Shown here one piece after another: positions 24,166-36,400 of a stretch of 64,000 bases of DNA (positions are counted from its first letter, which is position 1; each line of letters opens with the position of its first letter). The DNA is from Aphelocoma coerulescens (taxonomy: Eukaryota; Chordata; Aves; Passeriformes; Corvidae). The translations under genes and the position numbers were made by a program. The notes under the pieces were generated by a model, which searched no databases, was not told the DNA's origin, and saw only the letters and a program-made list of their open reading frames with translations. The DNA lies in the NCBI RefSeq assembly GCF_041296385.1, contig NC_091018.1, forward strand, positions 2,053,501-2,117,500, read 5' to 3'.

Positions 24166-24176
24166 TGGAGGTGAGT
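24166..24176 (+). other. Strong 5' splice donor just after the promoter
   Basis: TGGAG followed by GTGAGTCC, with the GT at 24171-24172, matches the donor consensus well. It lies only about 30-35 bp after the predicted start, so it would define a very short leader exon. In an LTR this could let the promoter splice into downstream host sequence; no matching acceptor can be assigned from sequence alone. Confidence 0.4.
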
Positions 24177-24409
24177 CCTGGGAAAACCTACTCCTATTCA
24201 GGAGCCGTTAGAAATATTTTTTTTGGCGTTTGGACCAGCCAAAAGCCAGCCTAGCACTGCAAGCCCTTTTTCGCTACCTGAGGTCCAGTGCTGTTTCAGC
24301 CAGAAGATCTAAAATCCCTGCACTCCTGGGGCATAGCATCTATCAAGCCACAGGATCCCAAATTTTTATATTTTGCTAATTTTTGTAATTTTTCAGTTTT
24401 TCCATTTTT

Positions 24410-24415
24410 AATAAA
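24410..24415 (+). terminator. AATAAA polyadenylation signal in the LTR
   Basis: AATAAA occurs about 300 bp after the TATA box and 40 bp before the right LTR edge, in T-rich context. Its place fits the R/U5 polyadenylation signal of a retroviral LTR. Confidence 0.5.
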
Positions 24416-24455
24416 TTATTTTAATTTTTAACTAAGAATTGTCTCATTTCTCACA

Positions 24456-27400
24456 TCAGAGTAGCTACAGAGCCTCAAGGCCTGAATTGCCTGGGTACCC
24501 AGAGGGCTGTTGCATGAACACAGCTCTCCCCCGTGTTATTTCAACATGTCCCCGTTTTATCACACTCACCTGGCTGGGTTACACTGAGCAGCAGTGGTGC
24601 TCATCTCAGGATGCACATGGCAAGAGATGTTATCATGCGGACATAGCAGGTTTGTAACAACAAATTACTGTGTAGTTATCATTGTTTCATTGTCACGCAG
24701 ATTCAAAGTAATACATGTTGTCTCACAGCTTATAATTAAATGATGATCTCTTTAACTTCCACAGTAAAAACAAAGTTTCAGAGGTGAAAGGGAGATCGAC
24801 AGAGAACTGCCAATAACACAGAACATCCATAAAGACAAAGAAATGCTCTACTGTGGTCAAGAAATTCTCTGCTGTGGTTAAAGAAGTAATTTGGATTCCT
24901 TTCCTCTCTATAGAATAGGATAAGTATAAAAAGCTTTGCTTGTGAACACTTCTAAACCCAAAATTTTTAAAGTATCACAGAAAGATAAAAGTTATCAATA
25001 AATCCCTTATGAAATCATCCCATCTCGTTCCAATACACATGAAATTAATTCAGACCAATAACACACCCCTTATATCAGTTTAACACTACTCCAAAAAGGA
25101 GTTTAATGATCCCCAAAATCAACCATTAAATATTCTGCACTGAAGCCTCCCAAGCCACGGGAACTGATTTTTTTGAACTGGTCTTCCTAACATTGGCAAC
25201 CAGTTTCAGACATAAATCAACTTTAGAAACACAATTCTAAACTAAGAACAAATAAAAACTGTCTCAAATGCCTGTATAGTCACACAGTGAGAAATCTGAC
25301 ATTCTTTTCTTCTTAAAAGAGCAGCTGGAATTGCCTCTGAACTCCCATTTCAGAACATCCAATTTCACTGTTGTCATTTTCATACTCATTTACAGTAATT
25401 TCCATGGCTCAGAAAGAAATCTGGTAAACAAGAATATGGATTATATTTTTCTGCTGGAAAAGGTGCAGCATGGTCAGCTGCACTGTGGGAGAGCAGGGCG
25501 CTCCTGCCCTGGTTTGCAGCTCATCTGCTTCCCCATTGAAATCTGCCTTTTGGCTCTTCACTGGGGAATTAATGCTGCTCTCATTATGCTTATTGTGAGC
25601 AGTTAACCTCTATTTTATAAAGAGAAAAAATGCTGCTATGATTCAGTATCCCTGTAAGTATTTTATCTTCACCCAAGCTATACCTGTTTCTTCCTTTTAA
25701 CATCAGCTGTGCATTCTGAAAGTCAAAAAATGGTGGATAATTTTCCATCTTTTATAGATTTGGCCTAGTATCAGAGAAATTAATGGGAAACTTCAGCTCT
25801 CGGTTGGAATCTAAGTAAAATTGTACACTGATATGTAAATATTTCCCTTGGACTGAAAGAAAAGAAAGAGCTTATTACCTGTAATTCTCTATTTGTCTGG
25901 TGAAGGCAGCATTTGTCAGTCGAGCTTTTTGGTGGTTTTCATTCTTGCATTAGTGGTGGGGATGAGATAACTGGGACTGGAAATAAAAAGGATCACAATG
26001 GTCAGCTGGTGAATGCAACCCTGTACCAGCTTCTTACTCTTCAGAGAGCTGAAATTAGTTATTTCAGAAATTAAATATAATTGTGCAAATGGCTGATTGC
26101 TAATGCATTGATTCACTCTCTGGTGAAGGTTTGGTGAACCTTCCCATCTCTGCAGCTATAAAAAGGAAGCTAAAATTACTTTGTCATGACCAGAAGAGAA
26201 CGAATGCATCTTTACAAGAAAGATTTTCAGAAAGATTACCATACTTTTGCTCCTATTTCTCAGTAAGTTTTGTGAGGCTTGAGTCTACAAAAAATGCTTT
26301 CAGGAAAACAGGAAAGTTCACATGGCTTGGTTAGTTTCAATTGTAGTGTGATCTATTTATTTCTTCCAGAGTGCAGAGGAAGCAGAGGTTGGAAATGAAT
26401 GACAGAATGTTCCCTCACAATAGAAGAACTCTCAGGTGTGTAATAAGGGCTTGGGGAAGTTCTGCAATTATGCAAAACTCAAAGGCAACTGGAGAACACG
26501 AGCAGTTAGTACAGGAGTGAGTGGGACTTAATGATATTCCATGCCTGAGGAGTATTAGACAGTCATGGAATTCCAGGCAGTAACGTGGAAAGACAGGACC
26601 CAGAAGAAGTCAGGCTCAAGGGACTGTGAGAAACTTCACAAGATTACCAGTGGTTTAGTGGCCTGCATTTCTCTCTTCCCCAGCCTATCCTATTAATCTG
26701 TTTTGTAAGATTCCTTTCCTCTCCCCCATTTCAATGAAAGAAATTATTTTATTCCCCTCCTGGACTTTGCAGGACCTTTCCCAACAAGTTCCCTGAGCAG
26801 CCTTGTTGTCTCCATCCTTTCCTAGGACCCAGACCAACCTTTCCTGCTGCCATGCAGCAAAGAGCAGTCCCCTCTGCCCTCCAACTCAAAAACCCGAGTT
26901 TGCCTTTCTCCAGCTTCTGGGAACAAGTGCACAAGAAGGAATAGGGTGGGGCCAGTTCTACCCTAAGAATCAGGAGGATTATGGACAGTAAGAGGACTCT
27001 GCTGCTGCTTTTCCCTGGGGACAGCAGCTGCTCCGCAGCCAAGCGCTGCCTCTTGGAACTTCAGCAAACTGGGAAACTCCTTCCAGCTGCACCTGCACCA
27101 ACCCTGCCTGGGGCACACGGGGGCTTTGTGCTCCTTCTTAGGAGATGCTAAATGGCTTCTGTGAGTTTGAGGACCTGTCACCACACCCTGGCCTTGCTTC
27201 ATTTGCCTCCATGTATTAATTCTTTCCGAGCTGTAAAAGACTAAGGAAAGATTGACGGTGATGGGGAGGAGAGGGGAGGCTTCAAGGGTGTTAATATTAT
27301 TCTAGGCACCAAGGTGTCTGTACAACCTTGATGAATTATTTCTAAAAATAGCACTGGTGCAGGTAATCAATCCTACAGGTTTGGTCAAAAGGATGAGCTT

Positions 27401-27686
27401 CCCCCAGCCCAGGTATTGTCTGCTTACAGTAGGACCATGTTTGAGAATTATAAAAGGCACTTCAGACCCTGCAAACTGTGGCCACAGACACCTTGAGGCA
27501 CATGCAACAAAAAAAGGTGGTTTTTTGTTTTGTTGTATTTACTTTTCCTCCTCCTTTAAGTGCTGCCTGTTACTCAGCTTCCACAGTAACTGCTGTTCTT
27601 ATTTCTTTACAGTTTGCAGTTATCTTTTAAAATAACAAATGAGGGCTAATTTTTGCCACAGCAGCACCTCACAAGCAGGTACATAG
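24456..27686. other. Unique sequence right of the LTR
   Basis: TCAGA at 24456-24460 is the right member of the possible target duplication. An imperfect 20-bp duplication (CTACTGTGGTCAAGAAATTC versus CTGCTGTGGTTAAAGAA) lies at about 24848-24888. 26.75-27.2 kb is GC-richer and opens overlapping frames of up to 97 codons on both strands. No gene or transposon is recognised. Confidence 0.5.
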
Positions 27687-28274
27687 TCAGAAAAAGGGGA
27701 AAAGAGAGGATGATGGCCAAGCTATGAAAGGAGGGATTTTCCTGCTGGTTGTAATGCTGATGTGATGGCTGTGATATAAAGACAGCAGATATTTTTTGGT
27801 TTTAATATTAATTATATGCTGTGATTTAAAACTTAAGTAGCATTTCAAATCACAAGGTGACTTCAAGAGTATTCCTGGAAATTGCCAGCAATGTTGTGCC
27901 TTAAGTGAGACAAGAATTGATGGGAGGATCTTGGAGCCTCTCACAGGGTGTCCACTGGGAACCTCATCACTTAAACAGCGCAGCCAACACTCAGGGACAG
28001 TGCTGGCTGTTGCCTCACTGGCAGAGAGAGTCAGAAAATCAAATTCAATTATGTATCTGACATCCCACTGAACTCCAGTTTGTGCTAAAGGACAGATATA
28101 AGGTTGACACGCTGTAAAATATTTGCTCTTTTTTTGGCAGAATCTTTGTGGTTTTCTCACATTTCCCTTAACAATGCTAGAAATGCCCTCATGCAACCCC
28201 AAAAAAACACAACAAAAACCACACAAACCTAAACAAAACCAAAAAATTACCCAAAGACCCAAGATACAACTCAC
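27687..28274 (-). other. Longest open frame in the window, 195 codons, unassigned
   Basis: This minus-strand frame is the longest in the window. The first 30 residues (W, F, L, C, G rich) come from the A/C-rich simple tract at 28196-28250 read in reverse. The middle (about residues 40-160) is of mixed composition and derives from the GC-richer segment 27.85-28.08 kb. I recognise no domain, signal peptide or catalytic motif, and see no CpG-rich promoter upstream. By a rough stop-frequency estimate, a frame this long is uncommon but not excluded by chance in 64 kb of sequence. It could be an old repeat or pseudogene; I do not call it a gene. Confidence 0.15.
28196..28250 (+). repeat. A/C low-complexity tract
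   Basis: AACCCCAAAAAAACACAACA-type sequence continuing through AAACCTAAACAAAACC; no fixed unit. Same style as the tracts at 17.79, 21.14 and 61.26 kb. Confidence 0.8.
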
Positions 28275-31200
28275 ATTTCAAACAGGTCTCCCTTCATTTA
28301 CCCATCATCAGCTGCCCCAGGTGTCCAATTTTGGAAATCTCTCATTTGTATTCTCAAATTTTGGGTTTATTCAGGCCCATGGTTCTTTCTGCTGTACTGC
28401 CTGACATAAATAGATTCTGGTATCTCTTTAATTTACCAGTGGAATTCTTTGTTCACAGCATGCAATGTCCTAAGTAATATTCAAAAGCTTTTCTTAGATT
28501 TGGACAACTAGGAAAGATGGATTAATTAACAGAATACCAGTAATATATTAGTAAATATGAGGCAAAACCAGGGCACTACCTATCATCAGGTAAAAATGTC
28601 AAATATTTTGAAAATCAATTATTACTGGAAAGGATAGAGCAATTCTGAGCTAAATAATTATTCCTCTTAGAACATCATTTATCTTATTGAAAATTTTTAA
28701 ATGTGCAGAATACAGAAGTGTTCTGCTCTTATACTGTGAGAGCAGGGATTTTAGAAATGATTCATTGTCCTGTCAGACTATTTGCCTAATGCCAGAAAAA
28801 TTCCATTAACATCTTTCAGCCTTCCTTTCCCCTCCAAAATATTGGTAACAGAACTGCTCTTCTCTCTCCTACCTTCTATCACGTTGAGTTGGAAAGGAAA
28901 GCAGAGGAAGAGGGACTCTCTCTGCCACAGTGATTTTACAGTGCAATATGTGATTATTTAGCAAAACACGGCTCAACTTCTTCTTTTATTTTCATTTGAA
29001 AAAATGACATTTTCCCTATGCTGCAACACAGAGAGTGTGGGCAGTACCAGGTACGTTTTGTTCTGGACTGAACAGAAACTCCCCCCTAATTTCACAGGAG
29101 TCAGGCTCCCATCTGAAGCCAGGAGGGCTCTGCACATTCCTTCCTATCACTTCCAAACATTTCAGCCTTGTGAGTGGTACTTTCTGGAATCTCATTAGCA
29201 TAGATTATGCATGTTTTATATGTTGCCTCTGAGAACTGCATATTTTAAAATACACACATCTCACCAAGAAATACTCGACCTGCCAGTTTTGCTTTATCTG
29301 CCCTTCCTAGATAATTTACCTTCTGAACAGAACTGAAAAGAGATTTTAAGTGATTTTAATACAGGAAGAAATCCAGCAGCTGGAGCCAACTGTTAAAAAA
29401 TGTGAAGCCCTATTAATTTTTTATCACATGTCCAAAAGGACACTGCTTTGTGTAGATTATACAGGCATATTCAAATAAGTTTGGGAACGAAGCCTCAGAA
29501 TAATTTTAAGTAATGGATAATGATGCCCATGAAAAGATGAGTGAGAAAAAAAGGCTAAGAAAAATCTATTTTGATCAAGCAGCCAAGCACAGGAGCGTGT
29601 CAAACACATGCATTTCCATTTCTGTGAGAACAGGCTCAATGAAGCATTAAAGAACATGTTACCACAGAGACAGCTGGATTCCAGCATCCCAAATCAGGAG
29701 ACATCCAGGTTATTCTCCTGATTTATATATCCCATAGCATCCTCCTGCCAGGGCTGAGTCCCGTGACAGAGAGAGCAGACTAATTCCAAAGACATATGCT
29801 ACACTTCATCTTCTCTCAGAGGCTCAGGCCATTGTGATCGTGGCAGAATTTGACACAGAAACTGAAAGATTTATAGCTCTCAGCCTTGCCAAGCTTTGCA
29901 GAGATGACCAAAGCAGCACTTGTTTCATGCAATTAATAATTGTATCATAAAAAGCCAAATCACTCTGTTTGCAGTGGTGACACTTGACAAAAGTTAAATG
30001 GCAAAAAACTTTACTCTGGATTTCTGAACTTTCTCTTTAAATTCTTAATGCATAGAACAAAGGACATAAATTTTTTATATTCACACTTCAGCTGGGACCC
30101 TTTTTCCCTCTTTCAAAATAGTTCACTGCCAAAAAACCTAATCCTATCACTTCCTACTTACTTTTATTCAGTGTTCACCAAAACTTGAACTGCAACTCAG
30201 AAAACAGCATTGCTAAACAGCAAAATTTCTAACAGTATCCATTACCTCCTTTATACAACAAATGAAAGCTCCAGATCCTTTGGTAGATGAACAAAAAGCA
30301 CTGCTGATATAGAAATGAAAGAAAATAATGTCAAAATTGTCTTAAAATATTTCAAACTGAAGGCAAAGTTAATTTTTCAATGGTCTAGTCTATCACTAAG
30401 GATCAACACACATCCAGGTAGAAAAGCAGGAAGCTGCAGCTTACCTTGGAGAAGTTTGGTGGCACATCCTGTCACAAACCAAGAGTGTTCTCTAGTCCCC
30501 AAAAATGCATTAAAAAAAAGAAAGTGTGGTCCAAGCCATCACTCACAACAAACATGGATCGTAAAGGCAAAAATAATTGCCTGTACTTGTAAATGAATGA
30601 AAATATAGGTTATGCTCTTATTACCAAATTATTTAATTCTTACTCCCCATGACCATCATCACTGATGGGGCAGGACACGTTTGAGAAGTTCAAAACTGAA
30701 AAAAAACCTACTTCCTTCCTCAAGTCCTGACAGAATTTTTCTTTGACAATATTGTCTACCTCACTGGGAGAGACTTTGAGAAAAGGAAACAATGGAGCAA
30801 GCTCCAGATTCATCAAGATTCATTTTACTCCCTGCAACTGAAATAAACAAAATGTACCATTCCTGGGCACATAGGGCTTTATACACACAGTTACCAAAAG
30901 AAAATGACTTACACAGGTTCTTGTTTGTCTGGAAGTTGTCCATTATTTCACAGCCCACACACAAAATTAGGAAAGAACTGTAAAAGAGCTACATTCATGT
31001 ATATGTTCAGATCATTTAGGGAGCAGGAGTAAATTTGTAAGACTGGTGAAGCTCAGTGTTCTGTGCTTCCATGCTGTAACACTGAGCAGATCACGACAGA
31101 GCCCTGGATGGAACCAGTGCCCTAAAAACGGTACCTTTTCTATTACTATTTAGTATCTGTTTGATGCAATGTACAATAACTGAGTTTCTTTCCTCCTTAT

Positions 31201-31570
31201 TCAGCACTTTTAAGATGTCATTTTGAGTGGCCAGGCCAGGTTCAGATCCCCTCATGACAAGAGAGAGCGAGTTCAGCAGAAGGTCACAAAGGACACGAGG
31301 GGACAGACGCACGAGGCAGAAAAAGTTGGCTGTGCTCAGCTTTGGAACAGAGCTGGGAAAAGCAGCTGATTTCAGTCTTTTCAGCTCTGGAGTTATAGAA
31401 ATAACAGGAATGGGAGTTGTAGAAATGACAGAGACAAATGTTTCTCCGAGGTGAGAGGAGATAACAACAGGTTAAGAGTCAAGAAGAAGACAGAAACGAC
31501 AACAATGAAAATATTTCCTGGCCATAAAAGAGTAATTGACAACAGGAGCAGTCTCTAACTTGAAGTGTTT
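28275..31570. other. Unique sequence, no gene recognised
   Basis: AT-rich single-copy sequence. Around 29,870-30,000 there is a patch with CAATTAATAATTGTATC and GACACTTGACAAAAG that resembles regulatory DNA, but it is short. Longest frames are about 93 codons. No repeat recognised. Confidence 0.5.
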
Positions 31571-31709
31571 ATGGATCTCCAGCTTTGGTGGTACTTGAAA
31601 CCTGGCTGGAAACAGCCCTGGTTTGCTTTGCTGGTAACCCTGCTTTGAGCAGAGCTTCCTCTGGGCTGTGTTCAGAGGTCCCTTCCATCGTGAAGCATTC
31701 CATGATTCA
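31571..31709 (+). mobile_element. CR1 LINE, 3' end fragment, old
   Basis: ATGGATCTCCAGCTTTGGTG, TACTTGAAACCTGGCTGGAA, AACCCTGCTTTGAGCAGAG and TTCAGAGGTCCCTTCC, ending in GCATTCCATGATTC, align in order to the CR1 3' end that reads 'CCTGCTTTGAGCAGG...GGTCCCTTCCAACC...ATTCTATGATTC'. Many substitutions and a shortened middle point to an older copy than those at 5.9 and 21.9 kb. Confidence 0.78.
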
Positions 31710-33402
31710 CCTCCTAACACACTGAAGTAATTTCTGAGCATCTGAAATGCCATTTAATGGATAAGACAATCTGATTTCAATAAACTGAGGGGATTTAAAA
31801 CAATATTATGAAAAAAAATCCAAACCAAAAATGGAATGCAACAGTTAGTCAGCAGATCAGATCCCCTTTCAGGAGCTCTTCCTGATATTTTGCTACATAT
31901 TGGAGTCTTGGTTGGTTTAGTTTTGTTAGCAAAAAGCCTAAATATGAATCAAGAAATAAATGTTGCCTGTTCAGGCCACTTACAGGTATCGAAGTTGAAA
32001 GTGTGGGTTTTTTTTGTTTTGAAAACCACTTTAATTCAAAGTGTATTACAAGACAAGCAAAAATACAATTGGGAACAAAAAGTCATAGAAATATTCCAAT
32101 AAAACACTTCAGACATCCCCAATATTACGTGATCAAGTACATCTTGGGAAGGATCATAGAAATGGATTAGAAAAAGATGGGAGTCATTCTTCAAAGCTTA
32201 AAATGTCTGCAGGGATTAGGGAGATGTTTGCAACTGCTGAGTTTGGACACATTCGCTTATCTGATCTCGAGCTCTTTTGACAAAGCCAGCAAGGCATGGA
32301 ATGAACTAAATGGACCATGTGTCAACCCAAACTCGCCTGGCAGGAAGTGCAGAAGCTGAGTTTTCATTGACAGCATTGCAGTTATTTGGATGGCAGAGCC
32401 CACACCTTGTTCAGCTTTAAAGAAAAAAAAAAAGAGTAATTATTTCTGGCCTTTTAGTCTGGCTTTGAAATTACCCAAGATGAGCACATTCAGACAGAGT
32501 CAGATATGATATAATGGGGGAGAAGAACAAACAAGAAGTCCCAAACCCATTCTTTAGTTATGGATTTTATCTTTCAAGGTATGTCTACAGTGCCTGTATG
32601 AAAAATGTAATTATAGTTCAGAAGCAGCAGCATTTTCTTTAGTCACTGAAAGTAACAAAAGGAGCCAGAGATAAAGCACAGCATGGAAAGGAGATCCTAT
32701 GAATGCTATGTACTTTATTTTTAAATAGTTCCAATCTATTGAAGTTTCTATACCTGTATCTAACAAACACATGGAGTCATACCCTCAGAATATCATTTGT
32801 TGGAGTGTTTTCATTAAAGAATCTTTTTCACAGCCTTTTCACTTCTGCATTATTTTCCTAAAGTCACTAGGAACATCTTTATTTCTCGTTTTTATTTTCA
32901 TTACCCTTCAGTGGCATCAGCAAAACTATTGCTTAGAGGCTTTTCTTGTCAGCTTTTTCAGACAACTTTACTTAGGGGATCATTTTTTACTGCAGCCACT
33001 GAGCTTAAATCTGCATCCATGTTCCCATTTCCTCTGCTTTGTGATTCCATTTAACAGAATCATTATTTCAAAAGGTAGGACACTTAGTGTGAGACTCATC
33101 TTGAATTTTTGTCAGCTTTGCTGAACATCTTCATCTTAAAAAATATGGAATAATCTAGATTTCCCCCCCCATCCTTTAACAAAGAGAAAATGGAGTGGTT
33201 TTGAATTACCTGATGTTTTACACAGGTTCTTTTTCTCCATTGTGCTGAAGCCATAATCTGCATAGAATAAAGTACTTGAGAAGAACCCTTTGGTTTTCAC
33301 AATATCTGAAATTACTGATGTTAAAGAGCTTTTGCACAATAATAAAAGAAAACAAATGCTATCCATTTCCTTATCAGTTACCTCCCCTTCTTTAGGGAAG
33401 AG

Positions 33403-33440
33403 TTTCTTTTAAAGAGACTTTTTAAAGTCTTTAAAAGAAA
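33403..33440. repeat. Short inverted repeat (hairpin)
   Basis: TTTCTTTTAAAG (33403-33414) is the exact reverse complement of CTTTAAAAGAAA (33429-33440), with an extra ACTT...AAGT pairing inside a two-base bulge. The stem is AT-rich with almost no loop left once the inner pairs form. No run of T follows as in a Pol III terminator and the stem is too short for a microRNA precursor. Confidence 0.7.
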
Positions 33441-36400
33441 TAAATCTGTACAGCATTGTTTTAATTCTTACTTCAAATAAAATAATTCTATTTTAAATCT
33501 GCTAATAACACATTTTTTTATGAAACTGCTTGATGAAACTATATTTTTAGCATTTTATTCTCAGAAAGTTGTGGCTAGTATTAGATACCATTGTATTTTA
33601 TAAATACTGTCATTTTGTACTGAGGTTGAAACATTACATAACTTTTCAGATGACAGCAGTAAAATTGCATTCAGTCATGTGCACTGAGATGACAAATCTA
33701 GATTAAATTCCTATTTCTGTAAGTCTTCCATCAATCATAGGTGGGACAAATCCAAACCCTCGTTCTTTTAACACCCAAAGCTTCCAAATCCATGCTCACA
33801 GTAATTATTGAATGTTTAGGAAAATCAGCCTTGAATTTTGAATTTAGATCAACTCAGAGAAGAGGAATTCAGCAGCAGACTGAAGAGCAACTGAGAAATC
33901 ACTTTCCTTCCCTCACAGTTTATTTCAGTCCAGGTAAAATGAGTTGTGTTTATGTATATTTATATTAACTTTCATTGCTGGTATTAAAGAACTACCTCAG
34001 CACATAGTTCCCCTTCCCACAATTCCTGTGGCATTTTAAATATAAGAATAAAATATCATTTCTGCCAAGGACTGCAGCTGGCAAGAGGAAGGATCCTGCA
34101 AGTCCTGAGTGACAATGAATTGGACAGAAAAATTCGCACTGTGCCCTTACCATAAAGAATCACCCAAATTTTGTGCAACTCTGTGGTTGGGTTTTTCTGT
34201 CTTTATTCAAGGAAACTAAAATCGGATTTATTGGAAAAGCAAGACAGCAATAAGTCCACTTGCCTTAATGGTGTTACTGGATATTACTGGCTATGATCCC
34301 GTGAGTTATGTAACATCCTTATACATGTGGAGCATGAACACTTTAGAAGCCTTGCAGAATCACTCCTAAAGCATCCTCAGAGCGAGTGCTCAGCCTCCCC
34401 ACTTCATTAAATGCCTAAAACAGAGTTAGAACTATAAGAAATTGCTTTCCTATTGCTTTCTAAAGGCAGTCTACTCTGTTCATCCTTGGTTTTTTTAAGC
34501 TTAAAATTGTACAAGGCTCATCTGATGCTGTAGCCTCCATCCTGCACAGCATTTGACATGAATTTCCCTTTTTATATATAATGGAATGGAGAGTTTTTTA
34601 TGACTCTGTTGGATTTTTCAGCTGCTATGATGTAGAAAGAGTACAGGGGAGCAGGGAGAAAGTGCATATTCTCAATAAGCTTCTTAACAAAATGTAGCAT
34701 CACATGACTTTTACACTTTTACACCTTTCTCCCCATGATTTTGTTCCATCTCCTTCACATGATTCAATCACCTGTGCTTGTCATCTGATTTTTGACACTT
34801 TGCTCCTTGTCTGCTTCTGACAAGCAATTTACTTCAGTGAACTCCTGTGCATGACTCTGGTGAGGTTTCGTAGGACAAGAAAATCCCTTCAGTTTTACAT
34901 TCCAATCCCCTGTATATTTTCAATTCCCTTTGCTCTTGCTCTATCCTTTCCAGTAATTGTCTGGGTCATTTCCCCGAGGGAAAAACATCGTCACAGTCCT
35001 GACTTGCTTGAAAATCACCATGTTTTGACTTTAATTTGAAATCAGAACTTTATCAAGTGTCTGCTGTAAACACTGGGTTTGTCATGGTATTTTAAACTGT
35101 TATCAATAAATGAGATAAAATTTCTGTTGGCCTATTGGTATTCCTGTTGTGTTAGTCACAACCAGACACGCCAAAATCTGCTCAAAAGCTATTCTGGCTC
35201 TGCCTTCAGCTCCTCTGTATTGGCTGACATTAACCCCAGCTCCTGCATAACCAGTCTGCTGCTTTTTCACCAGATTTAATTTGTAGCCCTGGTTTGTCCT
35301 TAGAATACTCTGATGCCTTTTATGTGTGCTCCATTTCCATGGTGTAATTATTCTGCAAGCCCTTTCGATTGTTTGATGTGATGGTTTTGTAAAAACCCTG
35401 CAAATTCTGTTTTAGAAACTTCTTTCAGATTATTTCAGTTGGTACTTCTGCAGAGTGTTCCTACCAGCACCAGATTGTTTCATCTCTCAGAAAGTATGAA
35501 TTTTGCTTTCTGCTCTAATTTTTTCATCATGCTCTGTAACTCTACTCCAGCCAGTCTCCCTTAAGCTGTAACCAGTATCAGGGCCTCTCCTGGAGTCCAT
35601 GGTGGGTATGGATGGAACTGCTCCGAAAAATGATGAGAGAAATTATGCAACTGCTGGCACTTGGGTCAATTATTTTAACCAGCTGGATAGAACATCTTGT
35701 TGACTTCTTTAGGGACATTTCCTTTCATTCATTCAATTTTTTCTGACGTTTTAAAAGTACTCATTGGACAGGAAACAGCAAAACATTAGAATACAAAAAA
35801 AGCCTTCTGCTCTTCTTAAGTAGTTTTTGTCTTGTCCTAAATAAACTCCCAAGTTTATGGTTGTGTTACAACTTTGCACTTCAGAAGAATTCTTAACTGT
35901 GTCGTTAATAATCAGCTCTTTCTAGAACTAATTGAGAAAGAAATTGTCTTTGCTCAGGCTTTCTTAAAGTTAGCACTCGCATTTTTGAAAGTGCAAACCT
36001 GTAAATGCTGTGGTGATCTGAAACATTTTTGTTGGAGTTGAGGAACTACATTTGCACTGATGATAAAAAGTAGAAAGGTTTCTGGAGAATGGCAGTGCTT
36101 TGTAGCACCAGCTGTTGTTGACAGCACCTCCCAGAGTTCTGTCTTACTGCTTTTTCCAGAAATAATTTTGCCCTTAACTTTTTGTGTCTTGAAACTTAGG
36201 ACATAAACTGGGTTGTTATTGGAAGGAGTATGAGGAAACTTCTGGTTTGGATCACCACAAACACCAGCATTTACTGTAGGTCACAGAGCTCTCTTGATTT
36301 CCAAGACAGAACAAACCAATCCAGTATAAGCTGAGTGTAATATTGATAAAAATTCCTTTCTCTTCCCTGTTACTGTGATTATTCCAAAGATTTACTGCTG

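Larger units (their letters stand above)
23618..24455 (+). mobile_element. Probable solo LTR of an endogenous retrovirus
   Basis: From left to right on the + strand: inverted CCAAT (24012-24018), CCAAT (24050-24054), two GC boxes (24069-24076, 24081-24087), TATAAAA (24107-24113), a stop-rich leader, and AATAAA (24410-24415) close to the right end. That order, packed in 400 bp, is the U3-R-U5 layout of a retroviral LTR. The right edge TCTCACA and the left edge TGTCAT give the usual TG...CA ends, and TCAGA occurs immediately outside both (23613-23617 and 24456-24460), fitting a 5-bp target duplication. The right edge and core are convincing; the left edge is less certain, because one TCAGA-TG match within 800 bp could arise by chance. 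No gag, pol or primer-binding site follows, so it is read as a solo LTR. Alternative: an ordinary cellular promoter with first exon. Confidence 0.6.
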
